Shown here: positions 24,720-34,427 of the stretch, piece by piece
How positions within the stretch are numbered: position 1 is the stretch's first letter
Layout of the letters: every line of letters starts with the position of its first letter
From: Methanoculleus marisnigri JR1
GTDB lineage: Archaea > Halobacteriota > Methanomicrobia > Methanomicrobiales > Methanoculleaceae
Reading direction: 5' to 3'
DNA length: 64,000 nt
Assembly: GCF_000015825.1 (NCBI RefSeq)
Contig: NC_009051.1
Location: 186,001-250,000, forward strand
The notes under the pieces: model-generated
Told to the model about the DNA's origin: nothing
The model's database searches: none
The model's input: the letters and a program-made list of their open reading frames with translations, nothing else
Program-made: the position numbers and the translations under genes

Positions 24720-25246
24720 TGCGGGAGTCCCATCCGGGAACCTGTCCCGCCTGCGGGGGCGAGATCCGGATCGTCCATCACCGTCTCGACATCCCCCACT
24801 TTCCCGATATCCTGCTCGTCTCTATCGCCTGCGACGCCTGCGGCTTCCGGCACACCGACACCATCATCCTCGGGGAGGGCGACCCGGTCCGGTGGACGGT
24901 GCGGGTGGAGGAGCCCGGCGACCTCGCCATCCGGGTGGCGCGGAGCACGACGGGGACGATCGAGATCCCGGAACTCGGTCTTCGGGTCGAACCCGGCACC
25001 GCCTGCGAGGGGTTCGTCACCAATATCGAGGGAGTCCTCTCCCGTTTCGAGCAGGCGGTGGAGACGATCCTGGCAAACCCCGAGAGCGAAGACGAGCGGG
25101 CGGCCGCACTCAGGATGGTGGAGACGATCGCCGCCGCACGGGAGGTGGCCTTCCCGTTCACGGTCATCCTCGAGGACCCTGCCGGGAACAGCGCGCTCGT
25201 CAGCGAGAAAGCCGAAAAGATGCTCCTCGATCAGGGAGAAGCCTGA
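24719..25246 (+). CDS. ZPR1 zinc-finger domain protein
   Basis: 175 residues starting with GTG. The zinc finger CPACGGEIRI...CDACGFRHTD (C-x2-C, about 28 residues, C-x2-C) is followed by the ZPR1 beta domain with GEGDPVRWTVRVEEPGDLA and EPGTACEGFVTNIEGVL. Eukaryotic ZPR1 acts as a chaperone for translation factor eEF1A; archaeal single-domain versions may act likewise. It overlaps sepF by one base, so both are made from one message. Confidence 0.9.
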   Translation: MRESHPGTCPACGGEIRIVHHRLDIPHFPDILLVSIACDACGFRHTDTIILGEGDPVRWTVRVEEPGDLAIRVARSTTGTIEIPELGLRVEPGTACEGFVTNIEGVLSRFEQAVETILANPESEDERAAALRMVETIAAAREVAFPFTVILEDPAGNSALVSEKAEKMLLDQGEA

Positions 25247-25325
25247 CCTCTTTTTTCGACCCTCCCGGTGGGTTAACCTGAAATAGAACCTCCCCCCATA
25301 CGGCGGCGCCGTGAGGTGAAGAGTA

Positions 25326-25562
25326 ATGGCACGAACAATATCGGTGCTGAAATGGGAGAGCGAAGCGGAGGTCGAGAACGCCGTCCACAACATAAGAGCG
25401 GAGATGGACCGGGCAGGCGGGCTTTCCAAGGAGACGGAGCGGGCGATGCAGCACTCGTTCTGGGTGGCCGACCCCGGCCTTGCGAACCACTTCCTGCGGC
25501 TGATCCGCGAACAGGTTCCCGGGGCGCTGCACTACTTCGAGGAGGAAGGCGGCGGGGCGTGA
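25326..25562 (+). CDS. Conserved small protein of unknown function
   Basis: 78 residues: MARTISVLKWESEAEVENAV, a helix with MDRAGGLSKETERAM, and FWVADPGLANHFLRLIREQV near the end. It is amphipathic, without membrane segment or metal motif. GAGGTGAAGAGTA just before the ATG supports expression. The 68-bp array begins at the base after its TGA. I do not recognise the family. Confidence 0.7.
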   Translation: MARTISVLKWESEAEVENAVHNIRAEMDRAGGLSKETERAMQHSFWVADPGLANHFLRLIREQVPGALHYFEEEGGGA

Positions 25563-26091
25563 GGATGCGACTGCCGGAACGGCAGGAGCTCGAGAAGATG
25601 CGAAGCATCTTCGAATGGCGACTGTCCGTAGGATGCGACTGCCGGAACGGCAGGAGCTCGAGAAGATGCGAAGCATCTTCGAATGGCGACTGTCCGTAGG
25701 ATGCGACTGCCGGAACGGCAGGAGCTCGAGAAGATGCGAAGCATCTTCGAATGGCGACTGTCCGTAGGATGCGACTGCCGGAACGGCAGGAGCTCGAGAA
25801 GATGCGAAGCATCTTCGAATGGCGACTGTCCGTAGGATGCGACTGCCGGAACGGCAGGAGCTCGAGAAGATGCGAAGCATCTTCGAATGGCGACTGTCCG
25901 TAGGATGCGACTGCCGGAACGGCAGGAGCTCGAGAAGATGCGAAGCATCTTCGAATGGCGACTGTCCGTAGGATGCGACTGCCGGAACGGCAGGAGCTCG
26001 AGAAGATGCGAAGCATCTTCGAATGGCGACTGTCCGTAGGATGCGACTGCCGGAACGGCAGGAGCTCGAGAAGATGCGAAGCATCTTCGAA
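25563..26091. repeat. 68-bp tandem array, about 8 near-identical units
   Basis: Units begin at 25565, 25633, 25701, 25769, 25837, 25905, 25973 and 26041; the last breaks off at about 26091. Each carries the hairpins CTGCCGgaaCGGCAG and GAAGATGCgaaGCATCTTC and the linker CGACTGTCCGTAGGATGCGA. I saw no differences among full units. Since 68 is not a multiple of 3 and the minus strand has no stop, all three minus frames stay open; I do not consider these proteins. Confidence 0.95.
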
Positions 26092-26357
26092 TGCGACGGG
26101 CCAGAGGGCCGGAGCCTGGGCCCCGGAGGTGTGACTTACGACGTTTCGTCAGGAACGGAGTTTGAGCACCGTTAGGTGCGATGAATGTCGTTCTTCGCGT
26201 GAATTACTTGCCGGGGATAACGATACAGTCTCAGTACTTCGCTGAAATGGCTGAGGTCGTTCTCAAAAGGTCAACCCGTCGACTTCCCTTTTCTCGAAGG
26301 GAACGGAGCCTGGGCCCCGGAGGTGCGAGTGCGGTGGAAGTCCGTGAGGCGCCGGGC
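26092..26357. repeat. Degenerate cassette tail after the 68-bp array
   Basis: It contains GGGCCagaGGGCC, GACGtttCGTC, GCACCgttaGGTGC and two copies of GGAGCCTGGGCCCCGGAGGT. At 26193-26233 CTTCGCGTGAATTACTT and a following GATAACGATACAGTCT match the flank of the 20.4-kb element (GATGACGATACGGTCT). No gene seen. Confidence 0.6.
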
Positions 26358-26840
26358 CTACAACAACCCGGCTCTCCTGAACATCGGCCGGACCTCGGCG
26401 CCCTCCATGTTCCCCGCGGCCCAGGTGTAACGCTCCCGTATCCCGGGCGGGAGGTCGCGTTCCGGTATTGAGATGAACCCTAACTCCGCGTAAAACCCGG
26501 CGAGGCGCTCGACCGCGTACATGTAGAGGTCGTCGTTGTGGCAGGCCGTGACCAGAGCGGCCATCGTCGTGCGGGCATACCCCTTTTTCCGGCAGTCCTC
26601 GGGCGTGAAGACGCCGTCGATCTCCAGGCCGTCGGGGTGCCTCCTGCACCGGGCGAGAGAGACGATCTGCCCCGCAAGGAAGGTCGCGAAGATCCGGTCC
26701 CGTGCGGGATCGCCGGCCGTGCCGTGGTACTCGCGCCAGACCTCTTCCGCGGCGGAGAACTCCGCGCTTGTCAGTTCACGAACCTCCGGCCGGATCCCGG
26801 CCGGTTTAGTGTTCAGTTCTGGAAGAACAGCGGTTATCAT
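26358..26840 (-). CDS. GNAT-family N-acetyltransferase
   Basis: 160 residues. The GNAT core reads IDGVFTPEDCRKKGYARTTMAALVTACHND, where R-x-x-G-Y-A is the acetyl-CoA pyrophosphate loop, followed by AVERLAGFYAELGFISIPER. Substrate unknown. Its ribosome-binding site GAGGTGA overlaps the stop region of the PAS kinase gene (10-bp gap), so it is last in the chemosensory-type operon, where it could modify a protein partner; that role is only suggested by position. Confidence 0.82.
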   Translation of the reverse strand: MITAVLPELNTKPAGIRPEVRELTSAEFSAAEEVWREYHGTAGDPARDRIFATFLAGQIVSLARCRRHPDGLEIDGVFTPEDCRKKGYARTTMAALVTACHNDDLYMYAVERLAGFYAELGFISIPERDLPPGIRERYTWAAGNMEGAEVRPMFRRAGLL

Positions 26841-26850
26841 TCCCTTCACC

Positions 26851-28257
26851 TCAGACAATCCTGTAGCCCTCGGACGGCACCAGGATCTCGAATTTTGCTC
26901 CCGTCCCGAACGTTCCGGTCTCGCGGATCGCGATCCCGGTGATGGCCAGGATCTCGTGGGCGAGGAAGAGCCCGTGCCCGTAGCTCTCCGCCTTCTGCAC
27001 GAAGAGATCTTCCGTCTCCGCGTCGGGGATGCCGGTCCCGTCGTCCTCGACGATGATTGCGCACCCCTCCGGGCGCAGCTGATACGTGACGACGATCCTG
27101 CTCGCCTTCGTCGCCGGCGCGAGCGAGTTCTCGAAGAGATGGATGAAGACCGTCGCGAGGTGGGGGTCGGCGAAGATCTCGAGCCGTTCCGTCCACGCGT
27201 CGAGAGAGGTGTCCCTGAAGGAGAGGCTGGCGGCTGCCTTCCCGACGGCCTGTTGCACGGGGATCCATGCCGGCGGCGACGTCCCGATGTCGCGGAACTC
27301 GCGGGAGATCTCGATCTGTCGCCGGATCCCATTTGCGGCATCGTTTAAGTCGTCGATGAAGGAGAGTATCTCGGGGTCGTCGAACTTCATCGCACCCACC
27401 GAGAGGTGCCCGTACAGGACCGCAAGCCGGTTCGAGAGATCGGTGCGCAGGATTCCCGTGAGGATGTTGAGCTGGCGGCCGGCGTTCTGCAGTGCGGCCT
27501 CCGTCATGACCTCGTCGCTGACGTCCCGGATGGACTCGATCGCTCCGGTGACCCGTCCGCTCCGGTCGAGAAGCGCGGTCGCCGCGAACCTGATGTGTGC
27601 CCCCCGCCCGCCCCTGAGGAGTGGGGTGTAGATCTCCGCGACGAGGACGTCGCCGCTCCTCCTGACCGACGGATACCCCGCCTCGGGATCGCCCTGGAGG
27701 ATCCTGTCTGCAAGCAGCGGCCGCGGCTCGCCGTAGAAGGGCACGGCGTACTCGTAGTCCCCCCGGCCGAGCATGGCCACTTTCTTCACCCCGGTCATCT
27801 CCTCGATCGCGCGGTTCCAGGCGATGACCTCCCCCCCGCGGTCGATGGCGAAGGTCGCGTCGGGCAGAAACTCGATGATCTGGTTCATCTCCTGCTCGGA
27901 CTCACGGAGTTTCGTTGCGAGGAACGCAACCACGCCGCCGATGAGGACGAGCAGGATCGCACGCAGGACGATGGTGTAAGCCAGAAGGGGGCCCGGCGGG
28001 GAGAGGAAGTAGGTCGTGACGGCGTAAATGGACGCGAAGCAGACGGAGAAGAGGATGCCGCGCCGCGGGTACCAGTAACTCGCGAGGATGATCGGGATGG
28101 TGAGCGGGAGGGTGGGAAGGGGGAGGAGTTCTTCCGGTGCGCCGAGAATCAGGGCGAGCAGGTTCCCGCCGAGGGTCAGCACGGCTAGCCCGGCGATGAT
28201 CGCGATGCGGTTGCGCGTATCGGATACGAACGTGGTCTGGATGTCGGTGACGTTCAT
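26851..28257 (-). CDS. Membrane PAS histidine kinase-like protein lacking the phosphoacceptor His
   Basis: 468 residues. Four hydrophobic segments (about 18-40, 50-63, 68-86, 91-114), a PAS domain (125-245), a dimerisation segment (255-300) and an ATPase domain with N-box HLFENSLAP, VEDDGTGIPD and GHGLFLAHEILAITG. The dimerisation motif in its neighbour is TRHDLLNQL; here it is LRTDLSNRL, so His is replaced by Thr272. It cannot phosphorylate itself in the usual way and may pair with another kinase or act as a sensor scaffold. It lies 28 bp after the REC-kinase gene. Confidence 0.85.
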   Translation of the reverse strand: MNVTDIQTTFVSDTRNRIAIIAGLAVLTLGGNLLALILGAPEELLPLPTLPLTIPIILASYWYPRRGILFSVCFASIYAVTTYFLSPPGPLLAYTIVLRAILLVLIGGVVAFLATKLRESEQEMNQIIEFLPDATFAIDRGGEVIAWNRAIEEMTGVKKVAMLGRGDYEYAVPFYGEPRPLLADRILQGDPEAGYPSVRRSGDVLVAEIYTPLLRGGRGAHIRFAATALLDRSGRVTGAIESIRDVSDEVMTEAALQNAGRQLNILTGILRTDLSNRLAVLYGHLSVGAMKFDDPEILSFIDDLNDAANGIRRQIEISREFRDIGTSPPAWIPVQQAVGKAAASLSFRDTSLDAWTERLEIFADPHLATVFIHLFENSLAPATKASRIVVTYQLRPEGCAIIVEDDGTGIPDAETEDLFVQKAESYGHGLFLAHEILAITGIAIRETGTFGTGAKFEILVPSEGYRIV

Positions 28258-28285
28258 GAGGGGAGCCTGCGGTTATGGTCTCGGT

Positions 28286-29578
28286 TCATCCGGTCTGCCG
28301 GTCGGGAGCACGGATCACTTTTGCCGGGCAGAGGAGTTCGAATCGGGCTCCGTTCCCGGGGATTCCCGTCTCCTGGATGGTGATCCCGGTGATGGCCAGG
28401 ATCTCCCGCGCGAGGAAGAGGCCGAGTCCGGTATTCATGCCGTGCGCGTAGGTGAAGATCTTCTCCTTCTCGTCGGCAGGAACTCCCACGCCGTCATCCT
28501 CACAGAGGATGGTGTAGGTCCCTCCATCCTGTTTGAGGCTGAAGGCGATGGCGGTGACCGTCTCTCCGTAGCGCAGCGAGTTCTCGATGAGGTTCGAGAA
28601 GACCTTCTCGATGAGCGGGTCGGCGAGGATCTCCACCCCCGCCGGAATGGCGTTCTCAAGGGTTATCTTGCCCGTCGAGACATATTTCTCCGACCGCTCC
28701 ACAAGTGTCCTGATCTCCTGCCAGACTGGAGCCGTCGCCCCCACCTTCTGGTATTCTGCCGTAAACCGGACGGTGTTGTTGAGCCGGTTCACCATCTCGG
28801 CAGCGCTCTCGACGTGGCGCCACGCGTTTGCCGGTTCCCGCTCGCGCAGTACCTGGGCCAGGTCGAGATACCCCCAGAGCGCCGCGAGCTGGTTCAAGAG
28901 GTCGTGGCGGGTGATGCTCGCCATGAGCTGGAGTTTCCTGTTGGCTTCCGCGAGCGCTTTCTCCACGCGTCGCCGTTCCCGGTTCTCTTCAGCAAGGCTC
29001 TCATTGCTGCGGGAGAGATCCGCGACGGCTTCCTGGAGTTGTTCATTCAAGGAGTGCAGTTGCTCCTGCGCCTCCTGGAGTTCGGTGTTCTTCGTCACCG
29101 CGATGGTATACGTCGAGAGGAGGGTGTTCAAGATCTTGAGCCTTCCGGCGGCGATGGTATAGGTGCTGCCGGCGAAGGGGATCTCCAGTTCGGCGGGAGA
29201 CTCTTTTGGTTCCGGTATCTCCCGCGTCCGCATGACGGCCTCGATCTGGGAGCGGACGTGTTCGGGGTCGACGGGCTTGACGATGAAGCTGTCCGCTCCC
29301 GATGCAAGCCCTTTCAGCACGTCGGCGGGATCGAAGAGGTTGGTGACCAGGATGACGGGTGTATCCGGGTTCTGCTGCTTGATCCGGCGGCAGAGTTCGT
29401 AGCCGTCCATCCCGGGCATCATGATGTCGGTCAGGACGATATCGGGCATATCGACCTCCATGCGCCGTATCGCCTCGTTGCCGTCGGCGACCAGGGTGAC
29501 GTCGTATCCTTCCGTCTCGAGGACGTGGCGGATGAACTCGGCCTGCGTCCTGCTATCCTCTACCACCAGAACGCTCAT
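28286..29578 (-). CDS. Response regulator-histidine kinase hybrid
   Basis: 430 residues. The receiver domain (1-120) has VVEDS, the phosphorylated Asp51 in VLTDIMMPGMDG and Lys101. A long coiled coil follows (160-215), then the phosphoacceptor helix SITRHDLLNQL (His225) and an ATPase domain with NLIENSLRYG, CEDDGVGVP and TGLGLFLAREI. No membrane segment: a soluble kinase controlled by its own receiver, probably fed by the CheA-like protein upstream. GGAGG 7 nt before the ATG at 29578 fixes the start. Confidence 0.9.
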   Translation of the reverse strand: MSVLVVEDSRTQAEFIRHVLETEGYDVTLVADGNEAIRRMEVDMPDIVLTDIMMPGMDGYELCRRIKQQNPDTPVILVTNLFDPADVLKGLASGADSFIVKPVDPEHVRSQIEAVMRTREIPEPKESPAELEIPFAGSTYTIAAGRLKILNTLLSTYTIAVTKNTELQEAQEQLHSLNEQLQEAVADLSRSNESLAEENRERRRVEKALAEANRKLQLMASITRHDLLNQLAALWGYLDLAQVLREREPANAWRHVESAAEMVNRLNNTVRFTAEYQKVGATAPVWQEIRTLVERSEKYVSTGKITLENAIPAGVEILADPLIEKVFSNLIENSLRYGETVTAIAFSLKQDGGTYTILCEDDGVGVPADEKEKIFTYAHGMNTGLGLFLAREILAITGITIQETGIPGNGARFELLCPAKVIRAPDRQTG

Positions 29579-29609
29579 TTTCGTTCCTCCTTCATGCTTC
29601 CCTTCCATA

Positions 29610-31904
29610 TCATCGCTCCTGGATCTCTCCCTCGCGGCGACGCACCAGACGCCGGATTATCCTGAGAAACTCGTCTGCCTCGAAGCTCTTCTTGACGATA
29701 TATGCATCCGCCCCGACCGCCTTTCCCCGTTCCCGGTCTTCGGGCGAATCGAGCGAAGTGACCAGCACCACCCGGATCCCGGCAAGGTGCCCGCCCTCGG
29801 CACGTATCTTCTCGGTGAGCGTAAAACCGTTCATCCGAGGCATATCAACATCTGAAACGACCATATCAAACTCATGCTGCTTAAGCCTTGCGAATGCGTC
29901 GATCCCGTTGACAGCGGTCTCCACCTGATATCCGGCCCCCTCGAGGACGGCCTGCAGCAGGGCACGTGAGGTGACCGAGTCCTCGACGACCATGACCCGC
30001 CGCTCTGCCTCCTGTGGAAGTGTGGATGCCGAAACCGGCCGCTCCGCCTGCATCGCGTCCTGGATCAGGTCGAGGGGATCGAGCACGAGCGCCAGACGCC
30101 CGTCCCCGAGGATCACGGCCCCGTCGATCCGTCGCACGGAGGTGAGCTGACTGCCGAGCGGCCGGACGACGATCTCCTGCACCCGGATCACTTCGTCGAC
30201 TATACACGCGATCTGCCCGGCCCCGTATGCGATGATGACGAGGGGTTTTGGCTGCCCCTCCTCCGTGGGGGGGCCGGACAGGGGGATACCCAGGGCGTCG
30301 GTGAGCCGGATGACCTCGATTGTCTCTCCCGACAGAAGGATCGTCGGCCGGCCCCTGGAGACGGCCAGGGAATCCGGGCGAACCCGGAGAACCTGCTTCA
30401 CCTGCTGCATCGGGAGGACATATACCTGCCGTTCGGAGCGGACGAGCAGCCCGCGGAGGGTGGCCATACTCACCGGGACGGTCAGGGTGATCGCCGTCCC
30501 CCTGCCGACGGTCGAGGAGACCGTCACCTCCCCCCCGAGACGGGAGACGGTGTCTTCAACGATTGCAAGTCCGAGCCCTCTCCCCGAGAGGTCGGTGACG
30601 ATCCGGCTCGTGGTCATCCCCGACCGGAAGATGAGCCAGATTGCCTCGCTGTCGGTGAGGGTTGCGTCCTCGTCCGCCGTGATCACCTCGTTCTCGACGG
30701 CGGTTCTCCGGATCGCGCTACTGTCGACGCCGGCGCCATCGTCGGCCACCTCGATGCCGACCCTGCTCCCCGACCGGGGGAAGACCCGGATCCGCACGGA
30801 GCCTGTGGCGGATTTCTGCCGGGCTCTCCTGGCCTCCGGGCTCTCGATGCCGTGATCGATGCTGTTCCTGATGAGGTGCATGATGGGGTCTTTCAACGCA
30901 TCGAGGATACGGCGGTCGACCTCGATCTCGCCCCCCTCGATCGTGAGGTCGACCGATTTCCCCGAGGTGCGGGAAAACTCTCTCACGAACGCGGAGAACG
31001 GGGTAAGTATGGTTGAAGCCGGGAGGAGTGCGGCATCGTGGACAAGGTCGGATATCTCGGAGGTGCTCGTCTCGAGCGCCGACCGGTCGAACTCCATGGA
31101 CCGCAGGTGCGTGGCGAGGTCGTGCTGCAGGTTGGTCACGAACTCGCGGTTGTACTCCTGGAACTCGACCGCCCGCTGGAGCGGCAGGACGAGATCGGGA
31201 GGAATGGCTGCCTTCTCTTCCCCGAAGGCCTTCCTGCGGATCGTCTGCAGGTCGTTGAACGCCTGGGAGTGGTTCCACTGCCAGAGGGAGAAACGGGCCA
31301 TCATCTCCTCGAGCTCGCGTATCCGTTGCGTGATGAAGAGCCGGGTCGTGAGGAGACTGTCGGCTCCTGCGGTGAGCCGGTCGAGTTTATGGGCGGCAAT
31401 CCGCACCGTGCCCCGGTCGGCCCCCTGCTCGCCGCTGTTATAACCTCCTGGCGCGTCGTAAGTGTGTTTCTCCCGGGAGGCCGGACCCGGTTCGCCCGGC
31501 CGGCCTTCCGGAGGACCGGTCCCGCCGGGGATGGCCCGGAGTGCCCCGTTGATCTCTGTCGGCGAGGCATCGGGCCTCTCTCCCCGGAGAAGGCTCTTGA
31601 TGACCGCGACTGTCCGGTGGAAGAGGTCGAAATCGTCCACTCCCGGGACGTACTCGCCCCGCTTCATGAGGGAGAAGGCGGTCTCGAGGTTCTGGCAGAT
31701 CGACTCGATCTCCCGGTGATTGACCGCGCGCGACGCTCCTTTCAGGCTATGGACCGTCCGGTAAACCCGCTCGACCAGCTCGGGCGTCGGCCCGGCCTTC
31801 TCCAGCGCGATCAGCCCCTCGGTGATTGCTTCAAGGTACTCGTCCGCCTCCTCGCGGAACGTCTCGAGGAGACGGGCACGAAATACGTCGTCCGGTCCGG
31901 TCAT
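29610..31904 (-). CDS. CheA-type histidine kinase with C-terminal receiver
   Basis: 764 residues. Order: Hpt with phospho-His52 in TVHSLKGAS; a proline-rich linker and no P2 docking domain; P3 dimerisation; ATPase with HLIRNSIDHGIE, DDGAGVD and GRGLGLAIVEDTV; CheW-like P5 (about 490-620); receiver from about 634 with Asp685 in VVSDVDMP. This CheA-REC build is that of FrzE-like or ChpA-like systems that control functions other than simple swimming. It starts 11 bp after the MCP gene. No CheY, CheB, CheR, CheC or CheD gene is nearby. Confidence 0.92.
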   Translation of the reverse strand: MTGPDDVFRARLLETFREEADEYLEAITEGLIALEKAGPTPELVERVYRTVHSLKGASRAVNHREIESICQNLETAFSLMKRGEYVPGVDDFDLFHRTVAVIKSLLRGERPDASPTEINGALRAIPGGTGPPEGRPGEPGPASREKHTYDAPGGYNSGEQGADRGTVRIAAHKLDRLTAGADSLLTTRLFITQRIRELEEMMARFSLWQWNHSQAFNDLQTIRRKAFGEEKAAIPPDLVLPLQRAVEFQEYNREFVTNLQHDLATHLRSMEFDRSALETSTSEISDLVHDAALLPASTILTPFSAFVREFSRTSGKSVDLTIEGGEIEVDRRILDALKDPIMHLIRNSIDHGIESPEARRARQKSATGSVRIRVFPRSGSRVGIEVADDGAGVDSSAIRRTAVENEVITADEDATLTDSEAIWLIFRSGMTTSRIVTDLSGRGLGLAIVEDTVSRLGGEVTVSSTVGRGTAITLTVPVSMATLRGLLVRSERQVYVLPMQQVKQVLRVRPDSLAVSRGRPTILLSGETIEVIRLTDALGIPLSGPPTEEGQPKPLVIIAYGAGQIACIVDEVIRVQEIVVRPLGSQLTSVRRIDGAVILGDGRLALVLDPLDLIQDAMQAERPVSASTLPQEAERRVMVVEDSVTSRALLQAVLEGAGYQVETAVNGIDAFARLKQHEFDMVVSDVDMPRMNGFTLTEKIRAEGGHLAGIRVVLVTSLDSPEDRERGKAVGADAYIVKKSFEADEFLRIIRRLVRRREGEIQER

Positions 31905-31915
31905 GGAAGGTCGTG

Positions 31916-34297
31916 TTAGACCCGGTACTGCTGGGTGATCCTCTTTAAGCGGGCACCGAGCTCGTGCAGGTCCTCGGCGGTCTTCTCCGCCTTATGGGTG
32001 GTTTCGAGGTTCTTCTGCGCCGCGTCCCGGATATTCTCCATCGCGCGCGAGATCTGGTCTATTCCTGAGGCCTGCGTCTGGATCGAGGTGGCGATCTCGA
32101 TGACCTCCTGCGAGGTGTCCGCTATCGACTGGGCGAGCACCTCGATAACCTCCTGTGCGTTGCTCGTCAGCTGGGCCGCATCCGTGACGGACCGGATCCC
32201 CTGTTCGGTCGAGGCCGCGGTCGAGGAGACCCCCTGCTGGATGTCGGTGAGGATAGCCCGGATGTTCGAGGTCGCTTTCTTCGACTGCTCGGCAAGGTTG
32301 TGGATCTCGTTCGCGACGACGGCAAACCCTTTCCCGAACTCCCCGGCCTTCGCGGCTTCGATGGAAGCGTTCACCGCAAGCAGGTTGGACTGTTCGGAGA
32401 TGTCGTTCACGGTCGCGATGATCTCGCCGACGGCCTGGCTCTGCTCGGAGAGCCGGATGACGCTCATCCGGACGATATCCATCTGCCGCTGGATCTGGTT
32501 CATACCTTCAAGGGTCTCGCGCACGGACTTCTGGCCGCCCTTCGAGACCTCCAGCGCCCGCATGGCCTTCTCGGAGACGCCTTTCGTCTTCAGGTTCACG
32601 AGCTCGGTCTTCTTCCTGACGCTCTCGACCGAGTCCGAGGTCTCGTTCACCGTCGCGGCGGTCTGGGAACTGGCTGCGGCGAGCTGGCTCGTGACCGCCA
32701 GGATCTCGTTTGAAGCGAGCGAGAGAACCGAGACGCCTTCGTAGAGTTCTTCGCTGATCAGTTTCATCAGCCGCGAGAGTTCGATCCCGATGGTGTTGAG
32801 GGCGTCGCGGTAGGCGACGAACTCCCCGGCGACCGGGATATTTTCGTCGAACCGGGCGGTGAAGTCGCCGGATGCGTAGAATCGCGCAAGCCGCATCGCT
32901 TCGTTCACCGGCTCGGTGATCGACTCGAGGGTCTTGTTGAACCCGGCGATGATCATCCGGTAGCCGCCGCGGAACGCCTTCTCGTCGCCGCGGATGGAGA
33001 GATCGCCCGCACGGGCGGCGTCGGTGAGTTTGAGCGTCTCTTTGTGGAGGTGGTCGAGCGACTGGACCATCATCGCGAGCGCGGGACGGATCTCGTCGCC
33101 TTCGTCGGCGACCGGGAACTCCTGGACGTACTCGCCGAGAGCAATCTTCCTCAGGTTCCCGACGACGTTCTCCTGGAGATCGCCGGCGAACTCGTCCATT
33201 GTTCTGGCCATGACCCCGATCTCGTCCTGCCGCCTGATGTTGAGCCGTGCGGAGAGGTGGCCGTTACGGAGTTCTTTGAGCATCAACACGACCTGCTGCA
33301 GGGGATCGGAGATCGAGCGGCCGAAGAGGATGGCGATTGCGACGCCGATGGCGATGGATGCCAGGACGACGATGACGATCGTGTTCCTGATGGTGTCTAT
33401 CGGCCCGGTGAAGTCGGAGAGTTCGGCACGCGAGACGATGTGCCAGTCGAGCGGTTCGTAGTAGGTGTAAGCATCGATGATATCCGTCCCGTCGACCTGG
33501 TGGCGGATGATGCCGACCTTATTCTCGATCATCTCCTGGATATAACCCTCGTCGGCCTTGTTCTCCCCCTCCTCGGACGGGTGCACGAGCAGCTGGCCGT
33601 TGCTGTCGACGACGAACATGTAGCCGTTTCTGCCGATGACCGTATCCTTGAGGCTCGACTTGACGACGTCGAGCGTCTCCTGCTCCTCCGTCCCGACGAA
33701 GAGAACGCCGACGATGTTTCCGCGGCTGTCCCGTATCGGCTCGTACGCGGTGACGTAGCGCTTGCCGAAGAGGTCCCTGCTCCCGTAGTAGGTCTCCCCC
33801 TGGTTCACCACGACGTCGTAGACGTTCTGGGTCAGCTCGGTCCCGACCGCCCTCGTCCCGTCGGTCCCGATGACGTTTGTGGAGACGCGGACGGCGTGGT
33901 CGTCGTAGACCTGGAAGACCGTCGCCGCGCCGCCGACCAGCGACTGGACCTGGTCGACGATCTCGAAGTTGTCGTTGATGACATACGGGTTGCCGGTCCC
34001 GTCCACCAGGGCCAGTTCCTCGTCGATGATCTCGGGAGTTCCCCGGGCGTAAAAGTTCTCGTGGAGGACGTTGAGATCGCTGTTCACCTTATTGCGCGTG
34101 AGTTTGTAGACGTCGTTGGTCCATCCCCGCGCGTCGTGCACCTGCGTCTCGAGCAGCGTCTCGATCTGCTCGTTAATCACACCGCTTGAGCTGGTATACG
34201 CCACTATGCCGAGCATAAGCGTCGGGATGATCGCCAGAAACAGGCAGATGACGAGGATCTTCGTCCCGACTTTCATGTCTGAAAAAAATGTGAGCAT
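31916..34297 (-). CDS. Methyl-accepting chemotaxis-type receptor with Cache sensor
   Basis: 793 residues. Membrane helix at about 12-34, a large extracytoplasmic Cache-type sensor (40-320, with [23 protein letters not shown] at its end), second helix (about 325-347), HAMP plus a second HAMP-like stretch, and the MCP signalling domain (540-790) with a tip region around [20 protein letters not shown] and [18 protein letters not shown]. It should sense a small molecule outside the cell and control the CheA-REC kinase. ATG 34297 precedes the first helix directly; an upstream ATG adds 17 polar residues. Confidence 0.92.
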   Translation of the reverse strand: MLTFFSDMKVGTKILVICLFLAIIPTLMLGIVAYTSSSGVINEQIETLLETQVHDARGWTNDVYKLTRNKVNSDLNVLHENFYARGTPEIIDEELALVDGTGNPYVINDNFEIVDQVQSLVGGAATVFQVYDDHAVRVSTNVIGTDGTRAVGTELTQNVYDVVVNQGETYYGSRDLFGKRYVTAYEPIRDSRGNIVGVLFVGTEEQETLDVVKSSLKDTVIGRNGYMFVVDSNGQLLVHPSEEGENKADEGYIQEMIENKVGIIRHQVDGTDIIDAYTYYEPLDWHIVSRAELSDFTGPIDTIRNTIVIVVLASIAIGVAIAILFGRSISDPLQQVVLMLKELRNGHLSARLNIRRQDEIGVMARTMDEFAGDLQENVVGNLRKIALGEYVQEFPVADEGDEIRPALAMMVQSLDHLHKETLKLTDAARAGDLSIRGDEKAFRGGYRMIIAGFNKTLESITEPVNEAMRLARFYASGDFTARFDENIPVAGEFVAYRDALNTIGIELSRLMKLISEELYEGVSVLSLASNEILAVTSQLAAASSQTAATVNETSDSVESVRKKTELVNLKTKGVSEKAMRALEVSKGGQKSVRETLEGMNQIQRQMDIVRMSVIRLSEQSQAVGEIIATVNDISEQSNLLAVNASIEAAKAGEFGKGFAVVANEIHNLAEQSKKATSNIRAILTDIQQGVSSTAASTEQGIRSVTDAAQLTSNAQEVIEVLAQSIADTSQEVIEIATSIQTQASGIDQISRAMENIRDAAQKNLETTHKAEKTAEDLHELGARLKRITQQYRV

Positions 34298-34427
34298 GAT
34301 ACTTCCGTTCCACTCGCTCCTGTAAGACGACTTAATAGATTGATGCACACCCCGGGTTAAATAATGATCTGTCCCGCGAATGGCGCTCCAGGGTCCCCGT
34401 TACCCATAATGGGCGGATAAAATCTGT

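Noticed and set aside
25200-26084. Minus-strand open frames of 138-294 codons across the 68-bp array
   Set aside because: Same effect: all three frames open through identical units, antisense to the end of the real ZPR1 and 78-residue genes.
28088-29665. 525-codon plus-strand open frame
   Set aside because: Antisense to the REC-kinase; no recognisable domain.
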